DNA of 35,949 nucleotides from an uncultured Acholeplasmatales bacterium (lineage in GTDB: Bacteria > Bacillota_I > Bacilli_A > Acholeplasmatales > Anaeroplasmataceae), in the NCBI GenBank assembly GCA_905236105.1, contig CAJOOI010000004.1:1-35949 (forward strand), read 5' to 3'. Shown here one piece after another: positions 1 to 7,766 of the stretch; position 1 is the stretch's first letter; every line of letters starts with the position of its first letter. The position numbers and the translations under genes are program-made. The notes below the pieces were generated by a model. It saw only the letters and a list, made by a program, of their open reading frames with translations. It searched no databases and was not told the origin of the DNA.

Positions 1-192
1 GAAGGTAAAAAAGAAAATTATGAAGCAGCTTTAAATGAATCAAAAGGATATTTAAGAAGCGCTCTAGCTAAAAAAATCAAATTAAGAAAAATGCCTGATT
101 TACAATTCATTTATGATGAATCATTAGCTTATGGTAATCATATATATGATGTAATTGACAAATTAAAAGGAGAAAATAAAGATGGCATGTAA
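1..192 (+). CDS. rbfA: Ribosome-binding factor A, C-terminal fragment (5' truncated by window)
   Basis: Frame 1 reads EGKKENYEAALNESKGYLRSALAKKIKLRKMPDLQFIYDESLAYGNHIYDVIDKLKGENKDGM*. 'LRSALAKKIKLRKMPDLQFIYDESLAYG' is the RbfA C-terminal pattern. Overlaps mrp start. Confidence 0.85.
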   Translation, partial: EGKKENYEAALNESKGYLRSALAKKIKLRKMPDLQFIYDESLAYGNHIYDVIDKLKGENKDGM

Positions 193-1000
193 TCATAATT
201 GCTCAAGCTGTGGCCAAAATTGTTCAAAAAACAAAGAAGTATTATTTCCAGCCAATCCTAATAATAATATTAAAAAAATAATTGGTGTAGTATCAGGAAA
301 AGGCGGAGTAGGTAAATCAATGGTTACATCATTACTAGCTGTAAGCCTAGCTAAAATGGGTAAAAAAGTAGGTATATTAGATGCTGATATTACAGGGCCT
401 TCAATTCCTAAAGCTTTTGGTATCAAACCTGGTATTGAAGGTACTGAAGAAATGTTATTTCCTAATAAATCAAAACTAGGTATTAAAGTGATGTCTATAA
501 ATTTATTACTTGATGATCCTGAGGCTCCAGTTTTATGGAGAGGTCCAGTTATTTCGAGTGCCTTAAGACAATTTTATAGTGATACTTTATGGGAAGAATT
601 AGATTATTTGTTAATTGATATGCCTCCAGGTACTGCAGATGTTGCAATAACTATTTTCCAATCAATTCCAATTGATGGTGTTTTAATTGTTTCAACTCCA
701 CAAGATTTAGTAAAAATGATTATTGGTAAAGCAGTAGGTATGTGTAATCAAGTTGGCGTTAAAATCTTAGGCCTAGTTGAAAATATGGCATATATTACAT
801 GTCCATGCTGCAATAATCCAATTTATCCATTTGGTACATCAAAAGTTGTTGATGTTGCAAAACATTATAATATTGAACCATTAATTTCTTTACCAATGCT
901 ACCTAATTTAGCTACATTAGTAGATAATGGAGATATTGAAAAAGAAGATATAAACGAATTTATGGATTTGGCAAACAAATTAGATAAACTAGAATTATAA
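182..1000 (+). CDS. mrp: Mrp/NBP35-family Fe-S carrier P-loop ATPase
   Basis: N-terminal Cys cluster CNHNCSSCGQNC, deviant Walker A GVVSGKGGVGKSMVTSLLA, LLIDMPPGTAD, C-terminal CPCC. Confidence 0.9.
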   Translation: MACNHNCSSCGQNCSKNKEVLFPANPNNNIKKIIGVVSGKGGVGKSMVTSLLAVSLAKMGKKVGILDADITGPSIPKAFGIKPGIEGTEEMLFPNKSKLGIKVMSINLLLDDPEAPVLWRGPVISSALRQFYSDTLWEELDYLLIDMPPGTADVAITIFQSIPIDGVLIVSTPQDLVKMIIGKAVGMCNQVGVKILGLVENMAYITCPCCNNPIYPFGTSKVVDVAKHYNIEPLISLPMLPNLATLVDNGDIEKEDINEFMDLANKLDKLEL

Positions 1001-1076
1001 TTTAAATTCTACTTTATTTTTATACGATTTTATGCTAATATCATAAATGGGAAAAGAATTGAATAAATAATGTATG

Positions 1077-1108
1077 GGTCTTACTCAATTGTAAGGCCTA
1101 TTTTTTTT
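1077..1108 (+). terminator. Intrinsic terminator/attenuator in leader of the 1119 operon
   Basis: GGTCTTAC-TCAATT-GTAAGGCC (8 bp with one G.U) followed by TATTTTTTTT; U tract directly abuts the AGGAGG SD at 1109. Confidence 0.75.
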
Positions 1109-1118
1109 AGGAGGGAAA

Positions 1119-1769
1119 TTGAAAAAAATTAATATTACATTATTTATTTTTATCTTTTTGGTTATATCTTTTAGTGCTTTAGAAGTACATGCAGTTAGTG
1201 ATACAAATACTGAATATCAAACTTATGTAGAAATAATAATGCCTACAGGTAAATTACTTAAAGATTATACAAAAGAAGAATTTGAAGAATATTTTAATGA
1301 AGCAACTTCAGGAGTTCATTTTTATGATGTAGTAATATATCCTGTAAATAAGAATATTAAATCTACTTATATTACAAATACATTGTTTAGTGTTGATAAT
1401 AAAAGTGCATCATCAGTAGATTATTCTTTTTCAATTCAAGTAGAAACAACAAATGTTGTATCATTTTCTTCATCTATTTCAACATCATCTTCAGCAAGTG
1501 GTAATATAAAAAAAGTTAAAGCTGAGGCGAGTGTTAAATCTAATATAGAATATTCAGAAAAAAACACAACAAGCATTAAAGAAAAACGTACTATGGATTT
1601 GAAAGTAGAACCTAATTCAAGGGCAATTATATATCTTATGGGTGATATTACAATTACAAATGGTGTTTTTGCAGTATATGAATTCTTTATTAATGTATTA
1701 AAGGGCGGATATGAATTTGCAGTACTAAATACTCAATATGCAAGATTAGAGAAGGCAACTATATGGTAA
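1119..1769 (+). CDS. Secreted beta-rich protein of unknown function, possible aerolysin/ETX-MTX2-like fold (TTG start)
   Basis: AGGAGG SD then TTG; signal peptide MKKINITLFIFIFLVISFSALEVHA; Ser/Thr-rich alternating segment SFSIQVETTNVVSFSSSISTSSSASGNIKKVKAEASVKSNIEYSEKNTTSIKEKRTMDLKVEPNSRAIIYL. Confidence 0.7.
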   Translation: MKKINITLFIFIFLVISFSALEVHAVSDTNTEYQTYVEIIMPTGKLLKDYTKEEFEEYFNEATSGVHFYDVVIYPVNKNIKSTYITNTLFSVDNKSASSVDYSFSIQVETTNVVSFSSSISTSSSASGNIKKVKAEASVKSNIEYSEKNTTSIKEKRTMDLKVEPNSRAIIYLMGDITITNGVFAVYEFFINVLKGGYEFAVLNTQYARLEKATIW

Positions 1770-2629
1770 AATTAATAAAAAAAATAATTATAGTTGTTAT
1801 ACCTTTTATTTTATTTATTTCAATAATTATCTTGATTATTATTTCAAATAATAAACAAGTAAAAGATGATTATTATATGATATTAGAAAATAAAGGATAT
1901 GTAATGAAAGATAATAGAAATATGTATTTTACTGTTTATTCTAAAAAAAGTGATACTTTAATTAATTATAAAGATGAAAATAGTTATACTTTATTATTAG
2001 ATAATATGAATTTTACATTAGAAGTAGAAGATATATCAAAATTTGAATATAAAGATTATTATATTTATAAATTAAGAACCAATATGCCAATTTTTAATGA
2101 ATCATTTTCATCTAAAGCAAAGCTTAAAATAACAAATACAAAATTCACTCTTATATTAGATATAGGTACTATCTCATTTTTAAATCCAAATGAATATAAT
2201 TTGATATCTTTAGATTTATTATATGCATCATATTCATATATAAATGATGCTAAAATGTTAGTAGGAATTAATATTAAATTAACTGATGAATATAAATTCT
2301 TAAAAAATTTTAAAATCACTAATTATGCAAATGGCTTATTATCTAAAATGATATTTGATAATTCATACGATTATGAAATAGAAATAAATAAATTAGTTAG
2401 TGGATATAAAATATCATATATAGAAGATAATTATATAGTAGGGTTAAAATCAAATTCTTTTTTTGTACCAATAACTTATAAAGAAGCATATATGATTAAA
2501 GATTCTTACATAACATTTGAATTAGATGGTATTAAATATTATATAGATACATTTTCATTTATGGTTAATGATTTAAAATTAGAAGAATATCAAAAATTAA
2601 TGACATTAGGTGAAATAAAATATGCTTGA
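1763..2629 (+). CDS. Membrane-anchored extracytoplasmic protein of unknown function
   Basis: N-terminal TM helix (IIIVVIPFILFISIIILIIIS) then about 250 aa soluble region; start overlaps the upstream stop by 7 nt. Confidence 0.7.
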   Translation: MVKLIKKIIIVVIPFILFISIIILIIISNNKQVKDDYYMILENKGYVMKDNRNMYFTVYSKKSDTLINYKDENSYTLLLDNMNFTLEVEDISKFEYKDYYIYKLRTNMPIFNESFSSKAKLKITNTKFTLILDIGTISFLNPNEYNLISLDLLYASYSYINDAKMLVGINIKLTDEYKFLKNFKITNYANGLLSKMIFDNSYDYEIEINKLVSGYKISYIEDNYIVGLKSNSFFVPITYKEAYMIKDSYITFELDGIKYYIDTFSFMVNDLKLEEYQKLMTLGEIKYA

Positions 2630-3188
2630 AATTAAAAATTTGACTAAAAAATATGCCAAAAATGTCGTTATAGATAACCTTTCTTATAAATTTATAGAAG
2701 GAAATATATATATAATTAAAGGTGAAAATGGTAGTGGCAAATCAACATTATTTAAGATTTTAGCAGGTATTATAAATAAAAATAATGGTTATATATCATC
2801 AAATTTAAGAATAAATTTCTTGCCTGAAAGATATGCACTTCCAGAACTAATCAGTTCTAAAAATTTTTTAAACAATATAATTGATAATAATATTTCAATT
2901 ATTATGGAAAAATATCAATTAAAAAATAAATTGATTTTTAGTTTATCAAAAGGTAATATTCAAAAAATTGGCATAATAAAAACCTTATATATGGATGCAG
3001 ATGTATATATATTAGATGAATGCTTAGACGGAATAGATAAAGAAATAAAAGAAGTAGTAATATCAGATTTATTAAGAATAAAAAATGATAATAAAATAAT
3101 TATATTGTCGCTTCATGAAAATATTGATTTAAATAAATTAATGCCTAAAATTCTATTTTTAAGGGATGGAAAATTATATGAAAATTAA
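2622..3188 (+). CDS. ABC transporter ATP-binding protein
   Basis: Walker A GENGSGKST, signature-like LSKGNIQK, Walker B DVYILDEC, H-loop region LHEN; overlaps the upstream ORF. Confidence 0.9.
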   Translation: MLEIKNLTKKYAKNVVIDNLSYKFIEGNIYIIKGENGSGKSTLFKILAGIINKNNGYISSNLRINFLPERYALPELISSKNFLNNIIDNNISIIMEKYQLKNKLIFSLSKGNIQKIGIIKTLYMDADVYILDECLDGIDKEIKEVVISDLLRIKNDNKIIILSLHENIDLNKLMPKILFLRDGKLYEN

Positions 3189-3903
3189 CATTTATAATTT
3201 ATATTTTAGGTATTTATTTAATAAAATAATAATCGCAAGTATTTTTATTTCTTTTATGATATTAAATATTATTTTGATATTTACAATAAGAAATTCAAAA
3301 CAATATCCAGATTATTTATATAATTCTTTAATAATACATCAAAATTATATAAATATATCTTATTTAATCATTAATATTTTTAATATTATAATAATTACTT
3401 TAATTTCGATTATTTATAATATTAAAGCCAATAATTTTGATATTTTATTTATATCAAGATTAAAAAAGACTAAAATATATATAACTAAATTAATTAATAC
3501 AATATTTATTATCTTAATTATTTCTTTAATTGAATTTTTAAATATAAATTTAATTGGATTGTTATTTTATAAGGAATTTGTAATAGAATTAATAGACATT
3601 ATGAATTTATTTCAAATATTTATGTCGATGTTATTGTTTTATTTAATTTCAATGCTTTTTACTTTATTAATAAATAATATAATAATTCCATTATTATTTA
3701 TGTTTATATTAATATCGTTTAGAATTTTAATAAATAATATAGAAAAAATACAAAAAATTAGCATAAAAATATTACCTATAATCAATTATAAAGGAAATAT
3801 ATATGATCAAACTGGTACATTTTTATCATTAATATGGATTTTTTTACTTATAATTCTTACATTTTTAGTATATAATATAAAAGATTTGAAATATTTTTAT
3901 TAA
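3178..3903 (+). CDS. ABC transporter membrane (permease) subunit
   Basis: Hydrophobic multi-TM ORF overlapping the 3' end of the ATPase gene; ORF track start 3166, internal ATG 3178 also plausible. Confidence 0.7.
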   Translation: MKINIYNLYFRYLFNKIIIASIFISFMILNIILIFTIRNSKQYPDYLYNSLIIHQNYINISYLIINIFNIIIITLISIIYNIKANNFDILFISRLKKTKIYITKLINTIFIILIISLIEFLNINLIGLLFYKEFVIELIDIMNLFQIFMSMLLFYLISMLFTLLINNIIIPLLFMFILISFRILINNIEKIQKISIKILPIINYKGNIYDQTGTFLSLIWIFLLIILTFLVYNIKDLKYFY

Positions 3904-3939
3904 TTTAAGCATAAATTTCATAAATATATAAATTTGTGC

Positions 3940-3968
3940 TTGACATTATGGGGTAAAACAAGTAGAAT
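3940..3968 (+). promoter_or_regulatory. Sigma-A type promoter of infC-rpmI-rplT operon
   Basis: TTGACA (3940-3945), 17-nt spacer, TAGAAT (3963-3968). Confidence 0.85.
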
Positions 3969-3974
3969 ATCAAT

Positions 3975-4097
3975 GTTGAAAAATTGTGGAAAGTTGAAAC
4001 GCCCGTTTCACGCCTGATCGATTAGGTTGATAGGCAAATGTCACAAACTGTGAACTTTAATGAACTTTATGGGGCGTTTTGCCCCATTTTATTTTTT
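3975..4097 (+). ncRNA. infC-rpmI-rplT leader RNA (L20-leader-like attenuator) ending in a terminator
   Basis: Hairpins TGAAAC-GCCC-GTTTCA (3995-4010) and TCACA-AAC-TGTGA; direct repeat TGAACTTTAA/TGAACTTTAT (4051-4070) with complementary AAAGTT upstream (3990-3995); terminator GGGGC-GTTTT-GCCCC + ATTTTATTTTTT (4071-4097) before the infC SD. Confidence 0.75.
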
Positions 4098-4109
4098 GGA
4101 GGTGGTATT

Positions 4110-4658
4110 ATTAGCAACAATAATAATAAGAAAAATGATAGTTTTGTAAATGAAGACATCAAAGTAAAAGAAATGCTAGTCATTACTGACAAAGGTGAAA
4201 ATTTAGGTGTTTTATCTAAAGCAAAAGCTCTTGATGAAGCTTATAACCGTGATCTTGATTTAGTTTTAGTTTCACCTGAAGCAAATCCACCAGTTGCAAA
4301 AATGATGGATTATTCAAGATTCCGTTTTGAACAACAAAAAAGAGCTAAAGATGCAAAGAAAAAACAAAAAGTTGTTGTTGTTCAAGAAATTCAAATATCA
4401 CCTACAATCGACAAGCACGATTTTGATACAAAGGTTAAGAAAGCAAAAACAATCATGGTTGAAAAAGGAAACAAAGTTAAAGTTTCATGCCGTTTATATA
4501 GCCGTTTCTTAGCTAAAAAAGAAATTGGTTTTGAAAATGTTCAAAAATTTATTGAAGCTTTATCTGATGTTGCAACTGTTGAATCAGATGTAAAAATGGA
4601 TGGAAAAATTGTTTTTGCTGTCGTAGCGCCTAAAAAAGATATTAAAAAAGGAGAATAA
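4110..4658 (+). CDS. infC: Translation initiation factor IF-3 (probable ATT start)
   Basis: VNEDIKVKEMLVITDKGENLGVLSKAKALDEAYNRDLDLVLVSPEANPPVAKMMDYSRFRFEQQKR is IF3. The ORF-track ATG at 4038 would translate the attenuator; GGAGG at 4098-4102 is correctly spaced to ATT 4110. Confidence 0.9.
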   Translation: MSNNNNKKNDSFVNEDIKVKEMLVITDKGENLGVLSKAKALDEAYNRDLDLVLVSPEANPPVAKMMDYSRFRFEQQKRAKDAKKKQKVVVVQEIQISPTIDKHDFDTKVKKAKTIMVEKGNKVKVSCRLYSRFLAKKEIGFENVQKFIEALSDVATVESDVKMDGKIVFAVVAPKKDIKKGE

Positions 4659-4663
4659 GTATT

Positions 4664-4864
4664 ATGCCAAAACAAAAAACACATAGTGGTTTAAAGAAAA
4701 GAATTAAAATCACTGGAACAGGCAAGATTAAGCGTAGCCATGCTTATACTGGCCATTTAAAACAAAACAAAACACACAAACAAAACAAAAATTTATCAAA
4801 GAGCGGCTTAGTTCATGAAAGCGATGCTAAAAGAATTAAACCATTAATCTCTAACATGAAGTAG
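4664..4864 (+). CDS. rpmI: 50S ribosomal protein bL35
   Basis: [32 protein letters not shown]. Confidence 0.95.
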   Translation: MPKQKTHSGLKKRIKITGTGKIKRSHAYTGHLKQNKTHKQNKNLSKSGLVHESDAKRIKPLISNMK

Positions 4865-4874
4865 GAGGGATATT

Positions 4875-5291
4875 ATGCCAAGAGTAAAAGGTGGATATAC
4901 AACTAGAAGAAGACATAAAAAGGTCTTAAAATTAGCTAAAGGCTATGTTGGTTCAAAACATACAATATATAAAACAGCTCATGAACAAGTTATGCGTTCA
5001 ATGGCTTATGCATTTAGAGATAGAAAAGCAAGAAAAAGAGATTTCAGAAGACTTTGGATTCAAAGAATCAATGCTGCTTGCAAATTAAATGGTATTAGCT
5101 ATTCACGTTTCATTTATGGTCTTGCTCAAAAAGACGTTGAAGTTAACAGAAAAATGTTAGCTGATTTAGCTGTTCAAAATCCTGAAGCATTTGCAGAACT
5201 TGTAAAAGTAGCAAATGAAGGTATCGAAAAACCAAAAGCTAAAACAACAGAAAACGTAGTTGTTCTAAGAAAAGAAAAGAAAAATGCTTAA
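4875..5291 (+). CDS. rplT: 50S ribosomal protein bL20
   Basis: [68 protein letters not shown]. Confidence 0.97.
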   Translation: MPRVKGGYTTRRRHKKVLKLAKGYVGSKHTIYKTAHEQVMRSMAYAFRDRKARKRDFRRLWIQRINAACKLNGISYSRFIYGLAQKDVEVNRKMLADLAVQNPEAFAELVKVANEGIEKPKAKTTENVVVLRKEKKNA

Positions 5292-5300
5292 TTTATGATA

Positions 5301-5330
5301 AAAGTGCTAGAAATTAGCACTTTTTTATTT
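5301..5330 (+). terminator. Intrinsic terminator after rplT
   Basis: AAAGTGCTA-GAAA-TTAGCACTTTTTTATTT. Confidence 0.85.
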
Positions 5331-5369
5331 TATATTTATTATTTTATCTTTTAAAATAAAAGATAAATG

Positions 5370-5378
5370 TGGTATAAT
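5370..5378 (+). promoter_or_regulatory. Extended -10 promoter for the 5401 ORF
   Basis: TGGTATAAT (TGn-TATAAT) about 20 nt upstream of the SD. Confidence 0.6.
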
Positions 5379-5400
5379 TTACAAGAATGAGAGGTATATT

Positions 5401-5730
5401 ATGCTTACTGATAAACAAAGAAAAATTGTTAAAATTTTAATGATAATAATAATGGTTATTACAATTGCCTTAATTGTTGAATTATTAGTTGAAATTTTTG
5501 CATTTAAAATGCGTGATAGTTCATACCAATTATCTTTTTTTGCTAATCATTTTACAATTGGAATCTGTTTATTCTTAATTGCAGTAATTGCATTTTTATT
5601 ACCAATTATTACTAAAAGAAAATATAGTGATGAATCAAAAGATGGATTAATGATTATTGTTTCAGGCCTTCTTGTTTTAGCTGGTATTGTTGCGATAATA
5701 TATTCATTTATTGCTGGTTCATTATTTTGA
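5401..5730 (+). CDS. Small integral membrane protein, unknown function
   Basis: 109 aa, about 3 predicted TM segments, GAGAGG SD, ATG start. Confidence 0.65.
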   Translation: MLTDKQRKIVKILMIIIMVITIALIVELLVEIFAFKMRDSSYQLSFFANHFTIGICLFLIAVIAFLLPIITKRKYSDESKDGLMIIVSGLLVLAGIVAIIYSFIAGSLF

Positions 5731-5742
5731 TTAACATTAAAC

Positions 5743-5771
5743 TTGATTAAATATTGATAATCATTTATAAT
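5743..5771 (+). promoter_or_regulatory. Sigma-A type promoter of structured RNA / rsmD transcript
   Basis: TTGATT (5743-5748), 17-nt spacer, TATAAT (5766-5771); expected TSS about 5778. Confidence 0.75.
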
Positions 5772-5777
5772 AAAATT

Positions 5778-5963
5778 ACTAGGAAGATGGCAGTGGAGCT
5801 CAAACATACATTAATTAAAGCTGAGAGTATTTATGTGCTGGATACTATTTGTTTAGGACCCTAATTATTTACTAAATAGAGGCTGAATCTTAGAAGAACT
5901 TAGTTCTTCACTTACCTTCCTAGTATTATTATTTTAAGTGGAATCAATCCACTTTTTATTTTT
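5778..5963 (+). ncRNA. Structured RNA or riboregulatory leader of unassigned class
   Basis: Closing helix ACTAGGAAG (5778-5786)/CTTCCTAGT (5916-5924); internal hairpins AGTAT..ATACT, CTATTT..AAATAG, GAAGAA-CTTAG-TTCTTC; ends in terminator AAGTGGA-ATCAA-TCCACTT-TTTATTTTT just before the rsmD SD. Confidence 0.65.
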
Positions 5964-5976
5964 GAGGAAAACTTTT

Positions 5977-6501
5977 ATGCGTATTACAGCAGGTAAATTT
6001 AGACATCGTATTATAAAAATGACTAATCTTGAAACAACACGTGAAACTCAAGATAAAGTTCGTATGGCTATTTTTAATATGCTAGGTCAATATTTTGATG
6101 GCGGTATGGCACTTGATTTATTTTCTGGAAGTGGTGCGATGGGACTTGAAGCTATTTCAAGAGGAATCGATTTTGTAACTTTTAATGATATAAATAAAGA
6201 TGCCTTAAATATCGTAAAAGAAAATTTAGTATCATTAGATATTAAAAATTATGAATTATTTAATTTAGATTATAAAATGGCTTTAAAAAAAATAACAAAA
6301 AAATATGATTTAATTTTTTTAGACCCACCATATGCTCTAAATAATATTGATGAAATTTTAGATTTATCTTTTCAAGTTTTAAAAGATAATGGCTTAATTA
6401 TTTTTGAAATGGCAAAAGAATCAAAATATAGTAATAGATATAAAGTATTAAAAGAAAAAAATTATGGTATAAAAAAAGTAGTTATCTTTGAGAGGATTTA
6501 A
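5977..6501 (+). CDS. rsmD: 16S rRNA (guanine966-N2)-methyltransferase RsmD
   Basis: MRITAGKFRHRII, DLFSGSGAMGLEAISRG, FLDPPYA. GAGGAAAA SD favours ATG 5977 over the ORF-track start 5938. Confidence 0.9.
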   Translation: MRITAGKFRHRIIKMTNLETTRETQDKVRMAIFNMLGQYFDGGMALDLFSGSGAMGLEAISRGIDFVTFNDINKDALNIVKENLVSLDIKNYELFNLDYKMALKKITKKYDLIFLDPPYALNNIDEILDLSFQVLKDNGLIIFEMAKESKYSNRYKVLKEKNYGIKKVVIFERI

Positions 6502-6502
6502 T

Positions 6503-7750
6503 TTGAGCAATAATAAATATCATGATATATTACAAAAAATTAAATATTGGCTTATTGAATTAAAAGAAAATGAATATTCTGATTATTTTTACGATTTTTT
6601 ACCAATTAACATCATAATAGATAATTTTAGTAATTATCTTACATTCGAAACTATTAATAATAGATTTGGGGTTAATTTTTATTTATATGATGAACAAATT
6701 AGATATTTAAATGACATAATATCATCATTTAGTTCTTTAATTCCTCCATTTGGATTCGAAAACTATTATAGAGTAGAATTAGTTGATGAAAAAGATATGT
6801 TAGATTATGAAAAGATTTTTTATAAAAAATGTCAAAAAATGAGAATAAATAAAACTGATAATATCATTTCATATACATACGAAATAGGAATTGATCCAGA
6901 GCCTATAAATTATTATCAGCTTACAATTATTGAAAATGTATTATCGCATTTTGTAAAAGCATTAAGAAAAAAGATTTCAGAAATATGTAATAATTTAAAA
7001 GATTCTAGACGCATATCTATTGTTTTTAATAAAAATAAAATAGAAAATATCATATATGATGGCTTCTTTTTCGAAGATATACCTGATCCTAGGAAAAAAA
7101 GATATAATAAAGAAATATATGAAGAATTTAAAGAACAAAAAACAACTGATGAAATATGTTATGTAATATCAAGGTTTTTACCGATTTCGAATGATGGAAT
7201 TAAACCATTATTAGTATTTTTCATTTTTGAAAAATCTAAAAAAACTATTACAAAATATATTAATGACAATGTAATTCATCATGCAGATATTTTTATGGGA
7301 ATACTTTATGATTTAATAAGTGATGAAGGACTTCCTAAAGAAATGAAATTTGATAATAGAATATTTTATTATGCATCATACACAACATTATCTAGATTAA
7401 ATGTTAGTTTGGTATTAGATACACAAGAAGATTATGCAACAGAAAAATTTGAAGATACTATATCAGAAATATCTTTAATGGCTCAACAAGATAATTTAAA
7501 AATGGACGAATTATTTAATTTAATAATCGAAGGTGTAACATTAACTACTGCAAAATTAACTGAAGGTATTGAATATGCTGAACAAAAAGATCATTTTTTA
7601 GATGAATATTTACCTGAAGATAACTTAAATAAGGATAATAATTTATTAGATGATGAATTATTTTCTGATGATGAATATGAAGATGATACAAATGAAGATA
7701 CGAATCAAGAAGATGAAGATGACATCTTAGATGATGATCAAACACAATAA
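6503..7750 (+). CDS. Conserved-looking hypothetical protein with Asp/Glu-rich C-terminus
   Basis: About 415 aa, GAGAGGA SD then TTG 6503; C-terminal tail LDDELFSDDEYEDDTNEDTNQEDEDDILDDDQTQ. Confidence 0.6.
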   Translation: MSNNKYHDILQKIKYWLIELKENEYSDYFYDFLPINIIIDNFSNYLTFETINNRFGVNFYLYDEQIRYLNDIISSFSSLIPPFGFENYYRVELVDEKDMLDYEKIFYKKCQKMRINKTDNIISYTYEIGIDPEPINYYQLTIIENVLSHFVKALRKKISEICNNLKDSRRISIVFNKNKIENIIYDGFFFEDIPDPRKKRYNKEIYEEFKEQKTTDEICYVISRFLPISNDGIKPLLVFFIFEKSKKTITKYINDNVIHHADIFMGILYDLISDEGLPKEMKFDNRIFYYASYTTLSRLNVSLVLDTQEDYATEKFEDTISEISLMAQQDNLKMDELFNLIIEGVTLTTAKLTEGIEYAEQKDHFLDEYLPEDNLNKDNNLLDDELFSDDEYEDDTNEDTNQEDEDDILDDDQTQ

Positions 7751-7766
7751 TAGGAGAAAATGTAAT

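Noticed and set aside
193-426. Other antisense ORFs (for example 193-426, 2065-2319, 8846-9070, 9024-9248, 12412-12711, 17027-17275, 26441-26749, 27375-27635, 31265-31516)
   Set aside because: All lie opposite well-supported genes, without SD or family motifs.
1119-3903. Lactococcin 972-type bacteriocin operon
   Set aside because: The secreted ORF is too large and not lactococcin-like, and there is no large DUF1430-type membrane protein; the label would be a guess.
4327-4512. 61-aa ORF inside infC (+)
   Set aside because: Out-of-frame overlap fully inside infC with no SD and biased composition.
5547-5807. Minus-strand ORF across the 5401 gene and RNA promoter
   Set aside because: Antisense shadow ORF with no recognisable protein; conflicts with better-supported plus-strand features.
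5778-5963. T-box, TPP, M-box or cobalamin riboswitch for the rsmD leader
   Set aside because: Fragments such as CTGAGAG and GCTGGATA look suggestive, but the ordered consensus boxes (for example T-box GGTGGNACCGCG, TPP ACCTGAYCTGGATAATGCCAGCG) are absent.
5938-5976. N-terminal extension MESIHFLFLRKTF for RsmD
   Set aside because: It is encoded by the terminator hairpin and SD; ATG 5977 has a GAGGAAAA SD and starts at the conserved MRITAGKFRHR.
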